The notes under the pieces: generated by a model
What the model was told of the DNA's origin: nothing
Databases searched by the model: none
Seen by the model: the letters and a program-made list of their open reading frames with translations, nothing else
Shown: positions 26,901 through 34,754 of the stretch, piece by piece
How positions within the stretch are numbered: the first letter of the stretch is position 1
Layout of the letters: each line of letters starts with the position of its first letter
Source of the DNA: Clostridiales bacterium
GTDB lineage: Bacteria; Bacillota; Clostridia; Christensenellales; Aristaeellaceae
Reading direction: 5' to 3'
DNA: 64,000 bases
NCBI GenBank assembly: GCA_015056325.1
Contig: SVGL01000003.1
Span: 18,927 to 82,926 of the forward strand
Translations under genes and position numbers: made by a program

Positions 26901-27255
26901 AAGAGAAAACAACTTTATCCGCCGCGCAGGGCTGTGCCTGCTGCATTCCATGCAGTTCAACGGCTATAACTGGATCAGCTTCCTGCGCCTGATGCAGCCC
27001 GGTGCGGACGATATGATGCACAACCCCTATGCGGTGAGCAATCTGCCGCTGCTGGCAACCGTCAGCGGTGTGCTCCGGCTGCTGGAGAACACCCAGACGC
27101 CTGATAATCTGCTGCAGAGCTTCACGCATTACCTGCGGCAGGATGTGAACATGGCGACTTATACCGTGGCCGTGCGCAAGGATCAGAAGGCACTGGCACT
27201 GTATTTCCCGGGCATGGAGAACAGCGCTTCGCTCTGTGCGTGGCTGGACAACTGA
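23908..27255 (+). CDS. Large cytoplasmic protein, possible GTPase-associated (GAP1-like) partner
   Basis: 1115 residues, SD GAGGTG before the ATG. No signal peptide or membrane helix. The N-terminal 250 residues look mixed alpha/beta (YGQLTVMYSATGSMMQV) and the rest strongly helical, with many Leu/Ala/Gln-rich segments like helical repeats. In known prokaryotic GTPase systems a large adaptor gene often lies right after the GTPase, which this order repeats. Sequence resemblance to that family is only suggestive by eye. Function unknown otherwise. Confidence 0.6.
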   Translation: MNAAYRLMGNFPSRGFGDSLSSADFNSSAAIVSGKDARLPMSGAPRVRTPQAPGEVTEAYHAYEIHPLSYGQLTVMYSATGSMMQVNGAATRPCTYTNAVTWTGEGVPAYVSGDEAMCSMLRYNDFVTLQELWVLPKDVSSLPPKPWVEDAAVKLDYTLTAPVSDEMLRSLLVNYWRAASLQFFGPWDSGKRMACLYQDDLLMSHVSNRDRTFTVCISHEDDCHALVPQAKGFLWQMILKNLPAQIRNITSVAAAVPMQHALSLYRDAAMCVVYPTADATFDFNTGKFPALEVDEDRFMQQVLKGNQGALLKQMHTRFASLTGKMLLDECPFMADFDLALALYRIENTADDWTLLSNWYAVHRHLGQRHEIQGDMAARVMQDVDEYVASRLRGRETEVAQLLTSQKDRLNGLKAAGLQSFLWEKATYSAGSYCEVPARITLACQGMEGAVFFTELPAAKAVPENDVAVQRMAGLLSSVLNAHYLNGRLTDQQIKQIKVRGQEIYRTCKPFHDAMAMYLATYQNRHPEDRIRLLDLATQYLDADEQAAEALKMLAGRLDQPVTTQESEAISSLWARLKHPAVVQNELNNYIAALYVRYFDDLSVVSQSVSKLGANITGALVKVFSEEPGCSLRVNGKNFASILGQDDKADCLLAAARNLAEVEPAYRAYLAYQLKLSVRSGESLYHWIVDMINRSLHTRMYHGAEVKGAFLAWCTELVMDYTLNYALAAKRLPEKEAFGRMLKLATEKSPVFSRRMSMVLNVYETLLQANAPEAERQAQQLAPYLTGIQSGTMLQQVTSTYVGVLLQNEMQKAKFWDVMNRKDVISHLQRTGALPKQIFDKATRQAAAVCIRQEMAAIPQPSGYRALFNDYASSENRFKRSFGIADFQTDATISVLWHEVAAQTFLERFEGFFQACTSIDEARSLLEVAENTIGVRQKANDAQTGRIIRLLKDVQSAIHNLPDERQLFNRMVAMAMSLRVTQSDKALKLVKHECDLALERENNFIRRAGLCLLHSMQFNGYNWISFLRLMQPGADDMMHNPYAVSNLPLLATVSGVLRLLENTQTPDNLLQSFTHYLRQDVNMATYTVAVRKDQKALALYFPGMENSASLCAWLDN

Positions 27256-27294
27256 TCTGCTGGCGCACAAGGATGAATGGAGGAAGAATCTGCT

Positions 27295-27747
27295 ATGTTT
27301 GACAAGGAACCCAATTGGTTTGCAGCTGGCGCAGGGGTAGCGTATGTTCTGGCCTTCCTGTTTTTGCCGCTGTATACCTGTATCGGCCTGGTGCCCTTTA
27401 CGGGCATGGCGCTGCTGGAGAGGGCGCCTGTGGTGGTGTTCCTGCTGATCTGCGGATTGCTGATGATTGCCAGCGGCCTGCTGGTGGAGTGGAGAATCAG
27501 CCTGGGCATCGGTGCAGTCAGCACGCTGCTCACTCTGATCTTCGGCTTGGTTGGCAGCAGCGTGGTATCCAACGGTTTACCCACTGAGATGGGCTATGGC
27601 GCGGTGATTTGCATCGTGCTGGGTGTTGTCTACTGCGTGCTGGAGCTGGTGATGGGCAATGTGCGCAAAAAGAAGATCCAGGCACAGCTGTGGGATTCCC
27701 AGGATGGGCAGGGCGCCCAGGAGTTCTCCTCCGTGGATTTCTTCTGA
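27295..27747 (+). CDS. Small four-helix membrane protein
   Basis: 150 residues from the ATG at 27295 (GGAGGA 10 nt upstream); the ATG at 27277 is poorer. Four hydrophobic segments, roughly residues 9-29, 39-58, 64-88 and 97-114, then a 35-residue cytoplasmic tail, KKKIQAQLW..., ending EFSSVDFF. The D-F...F ending recurs on two other operon proteins. No transporter or enzyme motif. Confidence 0.7.
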   Translation: MFDKEPNWFAAGAGVAYVLAFLFLPLYTCIGLVPFTGMALLERAPVVVFLLICGLLMIASGLLVEWRISLGIGAVSTLLTLIFGLVGSSVVSNGLPTEMGYGAVICIVLGVVYCVLELVMGNVRKKKIQAQLWDSQDGQGAQEFSSVDFF

Positions 27748-27790
27748 TTCCCTCTCCATAGAAGCATTGTGATTGTAGGAGTTGGCTGCT

Positions 27791-30700
27791 ATGCAGAAAC
27801 ATTGGAAGATGATTGTTGCGCTGTTGCTGGCGCTCATGATGCTGATGTCCTCCGTTGGTATGGCGGAGGATGGCGTTGGCGTGCCTGCCGGAAATGAAAC
27901 TGGCGTGACGGAAGATGCGCCTGGCGAGAAAAACGCTGAGGGAGAAGCAGCTGCGCCCGTAGTGACGGCGGCTCCTGCCGCCGGTACGGTGGAGGAAGAA
28001 GGGCAGGGAAATGCTGCCCCTCCCGCACAGGGTGATGCAGTGGAAAACCTTGAAACGACGGCGACGCCTGCCCCGGTAGTGACGGTTGTTCCTCCTGCGC
28101 AGCCCACGCCGGAAATCTCGGAGGCGCCCACGGGCGAGCCTGATAACGGCGCCGCGGAGGGAAATCCTGCTGAGGATGAAGCGACGGCAACGCCGGACGC
28201 CGACCTGGATGCCTCCATTGAGATTGATCCGGGCGAGGCGGAAACTGCCCCCACGCCTGAACCCACGAAGGCGCCGCCGGAGCGTCCCTTGGGCCGCGAG
28301 ACCTGGGTGGTCATGAATACCAGCATGCGGGATATGACTGACACTCGTGTAGTGGCCGCCAACCTGATGGCGAAGTTCCTGCTGGCCCGTGCCGTGGCGG
28401 ATAACGCACCGGTGGGTGTGTTCATGATGCGCAAGGCTACTCCGGAGATTTATCGTGGGCATGTCAAGAATGAGGATGATTGGGCGCAGCTTATGGAAAC
28501 CTTGGCTGATGCGGGTTTCAACCGCCATGAACACGGTGCAATCTATGAACTCGCAGAGATCATGGAAGCGCTGGATGGCCAAAGCATGAAGGATAAGGAA
28601 CTGTGGCTGCTGTTCAACCAGGCGAAGGTCGAAGGTACACTGCAGCGTGCGACAACCGTAAAGCGTGTCCTGCAATCCGAAGGCTTGAAAACAACAATCG
28701 TCCGCATTCAGAAAAGCGATGACAAGCTTGACAAGAAGGAAGCTTGGCTGGACGACAAGATTCTTGCAGACGTCGTGGGCGATATTTCAGCCCAGGCGCT
28801 GTATCATGATACGGTGATTAAGGATCCCATCACCACGGCTATGGACGTCTTCGGGCTGAACCTGCTGGCTCCGCTGACGACGATCAGCCTGAACGAAGAG
28901 GGCGTCTGCACTTGGACCCACAAGGGCATGGATACCCTGCTGGTGATTGATACCGATCAGAAGGGCGTGAAGGTCACCGCCGGCAGCGATGTGCAGGCGG
29001 GGGGCGCGTTCCCTGTTGTGATCCCGGTGAGCAATGAGCAGTGCATGGTGCTGCTGCGCGGCGCCAATCCTGGCACCTACCTTATTGACGGCCAGGTGAA
29101 TGGCCTGACCGTGGCCTACAAGATTGATCCTGCTGTGGCCAAGCCTATTGTGCAGGAAACCCGGACGGAAGGCGAGCCCTGGGTTTGGTATCTGGAGGAT
29201 CAGACGCTGCGGGTCAGCGTGAATCTGCCCCAGGTTCGCCCCGGCGATCTGGGCAAGAGCGTTTGCATCGTGCGGGAGCAGGAGCCTGTGGTTGTGCCGG
29301 AGCCGATGGACGAAACGATGCCGGATATGACGACCGATGAGGAAAGCGGCGAGCTGGTTGCCAAGGAAGGCCAGCCGGCTCAGGCTGCTGAGGAAGACCT
29401 GGATCAGTCTGGCGAGGCGTTGCCGGAACAGACCGAAGAAAAGATGGTCTTTGTCACCGTGCCCCAGGATCGGATTACGGAGATCTCCAGTGGCGAGAAT
29501 GGTCATGTATGGGAGATTGTCATCCCCCGCCAGGAGCTGGGCAAGGGCAAGATCTGCTTTGAGTTCAATGTGAAGGGCTTTGTCATTCAAAGCGATGTGT
29601 ACGAGTTCGAGGTCGTGGATCGTCAGCTGGAGTGCAGCGGAAGCAATGCGGCCAGTCTGAACTATTACTACAATGTGCCTGGTCTGGAAGAAGAGCCCAT
29701 CAGCGTGGAGCTGGCCCCCTATTTCTACAACCCTGACCAGCAGACGCTGAACTACAATGCCGTGTTCAATACCACGGAGTATGTCATCGAGGATGGCGTC
29801 TTCCAGTATCACCGCGGGGAAACCACGGAGGACAAGCGCTGGTTCCTCGAGGTGGACGACGGTGTGTCCGATCCCGTTGAGTTCACCGTTGCGGTGGAGA
29901 TGGTCGATTTCATGGCCGCTGCGGCCCAGTGGAAGGCTGCTCTGAATGCCGTGAACTATGAGGTGACCCTCGGTGAAAAGACGGAGATCGCCTTTGTTCT
30001 GCCGGCGGAATACGCGGCGTTCTATCAGGACGTCCGGACACAGTACCCCGAGCTGCCGGAGGAGCTGACGGAGGCGCTGAAGATCACCGCTGTGCTGACG
30101 GACGGCCGCTATGAGTCTGGCTTTCCCCAGCAGGTTGTGCTGACCAAGCAGGATGACGGCAGCGTGCTTGGCACGGTGGTTATTCCGCCCTATGAGTCGG
30201 AGGACAGCGGCAGCGTAGTCTTCTATGTGGACGTGCTGGGCGAAAGCATTCCCGAGCAGAAGATCGTGGAGGCATGCACCATCAAGGTGCCCAATGATAA
30301 GCCGGCCCTGGCGAATGCCGCCCTGAAGGCGCTGACGTTCAAGGTTGGCATCCATGGTGCGCCCGACGCCCGTGAACCGCTGACCTTTGCAGCCATCAAC
30401 GATGCGCAGAAGGAAGACGCGGTGCTGCTGCCTGAGCCCTTTGTACCTGCGCAGCTGTTTGTCGATCTGATCCACCTGAAGGACGGTATGACCATGACCA
30501 TTGCGGTGGATCAGCCGGAGCTGGTGCGCCTGATGATCGTGAACGCGGAGGATGCCTCCGAGGAGACCGGCGCTGCCCTGGAACCGGTGGAGGCAAATGG
30601 TGCAGGCGAGTGGAAGCTTGACTGCATTGCGATCGAACAGACCTATGTGCTGCAGATTCTGGATGAGGGCACTGTGACGGTCACCATCAGCGCGAATGAT

Positions 30701-31219
30701 GGTCAGTTTGATGGCGAAGAGTCCATCACCTGGACGTTCCAGGTGTACTCTGTTTACGACCTCATCCTGCTGATCATGATCATTTCCGCATCCGTGTTGA
30801 CGGTGCTGATCATTGTGCTGCTGGTGCTGCGGCAGATCAGGAAGCCCTCCTTTGCCCGCTACCACAGCGTGATGCATATGCGCATGTGCACCCAGTATTC
30901 GCCCAATGGCCCCGAAGCATGGGTGCCCATGGACGTCTATGGCAAGAAGGAGACGGATCTGGCGAAGCTGTTCATTGCCTGCCAGCAGACGCCTGTGACC
31001 AGCCTGACGATGGATGTGCTGGCGGATGTGGCCATTCAGCCTGGCAAGCGCCGCAGCTACCGCATCGTGCTGGGCAAGCGCGCAGAGCACCTGAACATCA
31101 CAGTGAATAACATGGCACAGGCCACCAATAAGCCTGTTTCCTTCGATCAGGAACAGATGGTCAATGTCTATGCGGACGGTAATGAAGTGCTCTTCTTCAT
31201 GATTTCCTCGGGCAGCTGA
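27791..31219 (+). CDS. Membrane-anchored VWA-like protein with decayed MIDAS (VWA-2)
   Basis: 1142 residues, AGGAGTT 7 nt before the ATG. Signal peptide 1-25; a 140-residue Pro/Thr/Ala/Glu linker; a VWA-like fold from about 170, where the metal motif reads NTSMR instead of DxSxS (Asn176) and the later TDG position is FNQAK. Beta-rich extracellular domains follow, then one membrane helix near 991-1013 and a 125-residue cytoplasmic tail. The juxtamembrane sequence RQIRKPSFARY matches RQIRKPKFPRA of VWA-1, so the two are diverged paralogues of one design. Likely a structural or receptor partner that no longer needs metal. Confidence 0.75.
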   Translation: MQKHWKMIVALLLALMMLMSSVGMAEDGVGVPAGNETGVTEDAPGEKNAEGEAAAPVVTAAPAAGTVEEEGQGNAAPPAQGDAVENLETTATPAPVVTVVPPAQPTPEISEAPTGEPDNGAAEGNPAEDEATATPDADLDASIEIDPGEAETAPTPEPTKAPPERPLGRETWVVMNTSMRDMTDTRVVAANLMAKFLLARAVADNAPVGVFMMRKATPEIYRGHVKNEDDWAQLMETLADAGFNRHEHGAIYELAEIMEALDGQSMKDKELWLLFNQAKVEGTLQRATTVKRVLQSEGLKTTIVRIQKSDDKLDKKEAWLDDKILADVVGDISAQALYHDTVIKDPITTAMDVFGLNLLAPLTTISLNEEGVCTWTHKGMDTLLVIDTDQKGVKVTAGSDVQAGGAFPVVIPVSNEQCMVLLRGANPGTYLIDGQVNGLTVAYKIDPAVAKPIVQETRTEGEPWVWYLEDQTLRVSVNLPQVRPGDLGKSVCIVREQEPVVVPEPMDETMPDMTTDEESGELVAKEGQPAQAAEEDLDQSGEALPEQTEEKMVFVTVPQDRITEISSGENGHVWEIVIPRQELGKGKICFEFNVKGFVIQSDVYEFEVVDRQLECSGSNAASLNYYYNVPGLEEEPISVELAPYFYNPDQQTLNYNAVFNTTEYVIEDGVFQYHRGETTEDKRWFLEVDDGVSDPVEFTVAVEMVDFMAAAAQWKAALNAVNYEVTLGEKTEIAFVLPAEYAAFYQDVRTQYPELPEELTEALKITAVLTDGRYESGFPQQVVLTKQDDGSVLGTVVIPPYESEDSGSVVFYVDVLGESIPEQKIVEACTIKVPNDKPALANAALKALTFKVGIHGAPDAREPLTFAAINDAQKEDAVLLPEPFVPAQLFVDLIHLKDGMTMTIAVDQPELVRLMIVNAEDASEETGAALEPVEANGAGEWKLDCIAIEQTYVLQILDEGTVTVTISANDGQFDGEESITWTFQVYSVYDLILLIMIISASVLTVLIIVLLVLRQIRKPSFARYHSVMHMRMCTQYSPNGPEAWVPMDVYGKKETDLAKLFIACQQTPVTSLTMDVLADVAIQPGKRRSYRIVLGKRAEHLNITVNNMAQATNKPVSFDQEQMVNVYADGNEVLFFMISSGS

Positions 31220-31246
31220 TCAGGATGTATTACAGGAGATGATCTC

Positions 31247-32626
31247 GTGACAAATGATGAATGGAACCTGGACTCAGCCAACGATTCTGTTTCCAATGGA
31301 TGGGATCTGCCTGTGCCTCAAACGCAAAACGTGCCTCAGGCGACGAATATCAACAGCGGCTTTCAGCCAGAGGCCAGGCGGGTGGAAAAACTGCGCGGCC
31401 CCTGGCACTGGGCGCTGACGCTCCTGGCGCTGCTGATCGTGGGCGGTCTGTCCTTCCTGATGGCTTACCTGACCAAGGACATCGAGAAGCGCCCGGCACT
31501 GCTGATGGGCCTGATCTTCGCGGTTCCGATGGCGGCCATGTTCCTGGCCAGTCTGCTGCTGGAGCAGCGCACCTGTGCCATGACGCCCAGCTTCCTGCGC
31601 AAAACCCAGGCGATCATTGCCCTGGTAGCCGTGGTGGCAACCTTTTGCGTGGGCACGCTCTGTGACTGGATCTACCTGGAGAGTTACGCGACCAAGTCAG
31701 AGTACCGCACGGTTTTCGTGCTGGACAAGAGCGACTCCATGGGCGGCGGTGTCGGTTCGAATGACGAAAAGCTGATCAAGGCCATGGAACCGGTTCTGGA
31801 AGGCATGTCGCCTACGGAGGAAGTGGGCTTGGTGCTGTTCGAGACGGAGGTGCTGGATTATACACCGATCAGGCCGCTGGGGGACAACAATCACGGCGTG
31901 AACCTGATGAAAACCATCCGGGATACAGCTCCGAGAGGCTTGACAAATTTCACTGCAGCCCTGGATCAGGCGATTGCACTGATTGACAGCCATCAGGCCA
32001 GCCGTGCGGACGATATGCAGTATCGCATCATTTTCCTCACGGACGGCGATGATACAGTAAATATTGCCGATAACATCGAACGAATTACAAATACCTGCAA
32101 AAACAAACAGATTACCGTGCATGGCGTTGCATTCAGCGCGGCGGGCGATCTGAATAGGCTGAGCATGCTGATCGGTGCCACGGGCGGACAAACCGTACGC
32201 GCCGATGATATGGATCAGCTGATTGAAGTGATGACTGTCCTGACCAAGAACGATGCGGATCTTCTGCGCTCTGGTCACAAGGACGCCAACATCATGACCG
32301 CCATCATGCTGTGCCTGGAGGGCATTGTCATCGGCGTGGGCCTGTGGCTGATGCTGAGCGTGCACGGCCAGTTCCGTGTGCAGGCCATCCTGTCCCCCCT
32401 CATGGGTGTGGCTGCCCTGGTGCTGCTCAAATATGCCGGGTTTACTGCGGAGGCAGATTTCTGGTGGATCATTGAGGGCGTTGCCTTCTCCTTGCTGGGC
32501 ATCGTCTTCATGACCAAGAACCGTTTGCTGAACAGGAATGAGGAGGACAAGCCGAAGCAGAATGCATCCCAGTCGCCTCAGAATCCGCAGGCACCCTCCG
32601 TGAACATCCCTGATTTCGACTTCTGA
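31247..32626 (+). CDS. Multi-pass membrane VWA protein with intact MIDAS (VWA-3)
   Basis: 459 residues with a GTG start (AGGAGAT 6 nt upstream). A 46-residue cytoplasmic N-tail carries DEWNLD and NGWDLP. Membrane helices lie near 50-70, 79-99 and 118-136. The VWA domain spans about 153-330 with MIDAS DKSDS (160-164), Thr233 and Asp266 in LTDGDD. Three more hydrophobic segments and a short tail ending NIPDFDF follow. The layout (VWA between membrane helices) is like BatA/BatB-type proteins. It is the only one of the three VWA proteins with multiple membrane passes. Confidence 0.85.
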   Translation: MTNDEWNLDSANDSVSNGWDLPVPQTQNVPQATNINSGFQPEARRVEKLRGPWHWALTLLALLIVGGLSFLMAYLTKDIEKRPALLMGLIFAVPMAAMFLASLLLEQRTCAMTPSFLRKTQAIIALVAVVATFCVGTLCDWIYLESYATKSEYRTVFVLDKSDSMGGGVGSNDEKLIKAMEPVLEGMSPTEEVGLVLFETEVLDYTPIRPLGDNNHGVNLMKTIRDTAPRGLTNFTAALDQAIALIDSHQASRADDMQYRIIFLTDGDDTVNIADNIERITNTCKNKQITVHGVAFSAAGDLNRLSMLIGATGGQTVRADDMDQLIEVMTVLTKNDADLLRSGHKDANIMTAIMLCLEGIVIGVGLWLMLSVHGQFRVQAILSPLMGVAALVLLKYAGFTAEADFWWIIEGVAFSLLGIVFMTKNRLLNRNEEDKPKQNASQSPQNPQAPSVNIPDFDF

Positions 32627-32645
32627 CAAGATAGGCTGTGAGACA

Positions 32646-34598
32646 ATGGCCAGACGGAAAAATGATCAAAATGACTGGGGCCTGAGCGATGATATGACCC
32701 AAAGCTCACCCAGTGCCTGGGGTGCCGGCAATCAAGCCGGGACCTCTGGCTTTGGCGGGGATGACTGGGGCTTACCCCAGGTTCATTCCCCCGAATCCTC
32801 AAAGCCCCGGCCCGGTGCAGAAGGCATCGACTGGGCCCTTGACAAAGGCGGCCCGCCCATGAATTCCCCCTCGTTCTGGGGCAATGGCGGCGGCATCAGC
32901 CCCCGTACCGCGCGCCGCCTCACGCTGGCAGGCGTGGTGCTGGCAGTTCTGATGATTGCGCTGACGCTGGTGTTCTTTGTGTCCGGAAAGACCGATTATC
33001 TGGACGGCCAGGTGAACGTGCGGCAGCAGCAGGAAGACAGCCGTTTCAAGCTGAATGTGTCATACAAGCTGGAGCAGCTGCAGCCTTCGTTGGCGTATGC
33101 GGCAGGCTTTATGATCTCGCCAGAGGGTGAGCTGCCGGTGGCTGTCAGTGATCCGGTGTTCATCACAGGCGTGACATCCTATCAGCTGCAGGAAGAGATT
33201 ACCATCATGCAGGAGGGTAACTACCGGCTGCTGATGTACTACTATCCGCTGACTGATCCTGTCATGCGTACCACCAAGCCCCAGCTGCTGCAGCTGCGGT
33301 ACACGGTTACGCCCCAGGTGACCCCGCCGCCTGATGAGACCCAGTGGTACGATGCATCCACGCCCACACCCAGCCCCAGTCCGCCCCCGACGCCAACCCC
33401 GACACCCACGCCCACGCCGACGCCTACCCCCAGTCCTCGCCAGACGCCTAAGGTGAGCGATCTGCCCACGGTTGTGCCGGCAACGCCTACGCCGTCCCCG
33501 TCGGCGCTGCCCACGGCGCCCTCTGCTGCTCTGTTCAGCACTTACCCGCTGAACACCCGTTACTATTACTTCCAGATGACGGACAATGAGAAGCGCCTCT
33601 TCAGCGAGATGTATGACGCGATGGCAGCCTTCGCATCGAGTGTGGAGCTGAAGGGCAGCTATACGCAGGAGGAGTTCAAGCGGGCAAGCTTCGTGCTTGA
33701 ATTCGATTGCCCGGAGATTCTCTACCAGGCGTCCGAGGATGGCGCACGGATCAGCTACCACTACTGGAGCTCGACAGGGAAGCTGTCCAGTGTGGAATTC
33801 GTCTATTCGATGACCAAGGCAGAGGCGGACCGCACCTTTAACCAGGTGATGGACAAGATCCGCAGCATGCAGCGGCAGCCGGGCTTCGGTGCGACGGATT
33901 TCAGCAAGCAGTACACCATCTACAAGTACCTGATCCAGAATAACTATTACGATAAGGAGAAGGACTTCTGCGCGATGGCCAACAGCGCCTGGCTGCTGGG
34001 TTACTCGAAGTGCTCGGGCTATACCCGCGCGCTGAACCTGGCGCTGCGCTACTATGGCATCCAGTGCTGTGAAATCTGGGGCGATACCTACGATAATGGT
34101 GTGATATCGCCGATATCCCATCTGTGGACGGGAATCAAACTGGATGGCTCCTGGTACCATTGCGACGCTACCTGGGATGACCCGATCTCGGATGACCCGA
34201 ACTATGATCCCTTTGCCCGGAGTGTGCCGGTGCTGCCCTACCTGAACCTGAATGACGACCGGATGATGCGTGCCCGTTCCATTCACCCGAATGTGATCTT
34301 CGATGTGCCCACCTGCTGGAACACCCAGTACAACTACTACAAGACCATTGGCGCGCTGATCCCTGCGGGCAGCGACGCAAAAACCAGCGTACACAACGCA
34401 CTGACGAAGGCCTATCAGAATGGGGACAACTTCTTTGCCATGTCCTTTGAGAGCGCCAGGGATTACCAGACCGTGATGGCCTCCCTTGTGGAGTATCTCA
34501 AGAGCTGGCGGTACGGTTCAACCAGGTACAACGGCTGCAGCTGGACCTACAAGGCTGAGGCCAACCTGCTGTATGTGTACAATATTGGATTCCGGTAA
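32646..34598 (+). CDS. Membrane-anchored transglutaminase-like protein
   Basis: 650 residues. The cytoplasmic N-tail (1-90) has three W motifs (NDWGLS, DDWGLP, IDWALD) and no signal peptide. One membrane helix spans about 92-113. A beta domain follows, then a Thr-Pro repeat linker (about 239-276), then a transglutaminase-like domain with the complete papain-fold triad: Cys456 in KCSGYTRAL, His492 in SHLWTG and Asp507 in YHCDATWDD. Such domains cleave or cross-link proteins or peptidoglycan-linked peptides outside the cell. Last gene of the operon; two hairpins follow. Confidence 0.85.
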   Translation: MARRKNDQNDWGLSDDMTQSSPSAWGAGNQAGTSGFGGDDWGLPQVHSPESSKPRPGAEGIDWALDKGGPPMNSPSFWGNGGGISPRTARRLTLAGVVLAVLMIALTLVFFVSGKTDYLDGQVNVRQQQEDSRFKLNVSYKLEQLQPSLAYAAGFMISPEGELPVAVSDPVFITGVTSYQLQEEITIMQEGNYRLLMYYYPLTDPVMRTTKPQLLQLRYTVTPQVTPPPDETQWYDASTPTPSPSPPPTPTPTPTPTPTPTPSPRQTPKVSDLPTVVPATPTPSPSALPTAPSAALFSTYPLNTRYYYFQMTDNEKRLFSEMYDAMAAFASSVELKGSYTQEEFKRASFVLEFDCPEILYQASEDGARISYHYWSSTGKLSSVEFVYSMTKAEADRTFNQVMDKIRSMQRQPGFGATDFSKQYTIYKYLIQNNYYDKEKDFCAMANSAWLLGYSKCSGYTRALNLALRYYGIQCCEIWGDTYDNGVISPISHLWTGIKLDGSWYHCDATWDDPISDDPNYDPFARSVPVLPYLNLNDDRMMRARSIHPNVIFDVPTCWNTQYNYYKTIGALIPAGSDAKTSVHNALTKAYQNGDNFFAMSFESARDYQTVMASLVEYLKSWRYGSTRYNGCSWTYKAEANLLYVYNIGFR

Positions 34599-34603
34599 AC
34601 CAT

Positions 34604-34650
34604 CGTGCAGTGATGCACGGAAGGGCTGCCCGTACAGGGCAGTCCTTTTT
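34604..34650 (+). terminator. Terminator of the 22-kb operon
   Basis: A small hairpin (cgtgca/tgcacg) is followed by a 9-bp stem 34623-34631 / 34637-34645 and T5. Together they end the operon. Confidence 0.85.
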
Positions 34651-34670
34651 ATGGCATAAAGAGCGAGCGC

Positions 34671-34699
34671 TTGATTTTTTACTGCTTTTATGCTATGCT
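34671..34699 (+). promoter_or_regulatory. Promoter of the NAGPA-Lgt-RCC1 operon
   Basis: TTGATT (34671-34676), 17-nt spacer, TATGCT (34694-34699), 55 nt before the next ATG. Confidence 0.55.
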
Positions 34700-34754
34700 A
34701 CAAAATGACAAACTTTGCAAACATATCACTACTGATAAGGAGTGAAGCTGCCCT

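Noticed and set aside
22360..27270. Antisense open frame of 1636 codons opposite the GTPase and following gene
   Set aside because: Same codon-bias artefact; no ribosome binding site and no domain-like composition.
27277..27294. ATG at 27277 as start of the small membrane protein
   Set aside because: Its purine-rich upstream sequence is too close, whereas GGAGGA is suitably placed for the ATG at 27295.
33360..33520. Dense short repeats, possible CRISPR or minisatellite
   Set aside because: In-frame Thr-Pro codon repeats encoding the stalk of the transglutaminase-like protein; no spacer structure.
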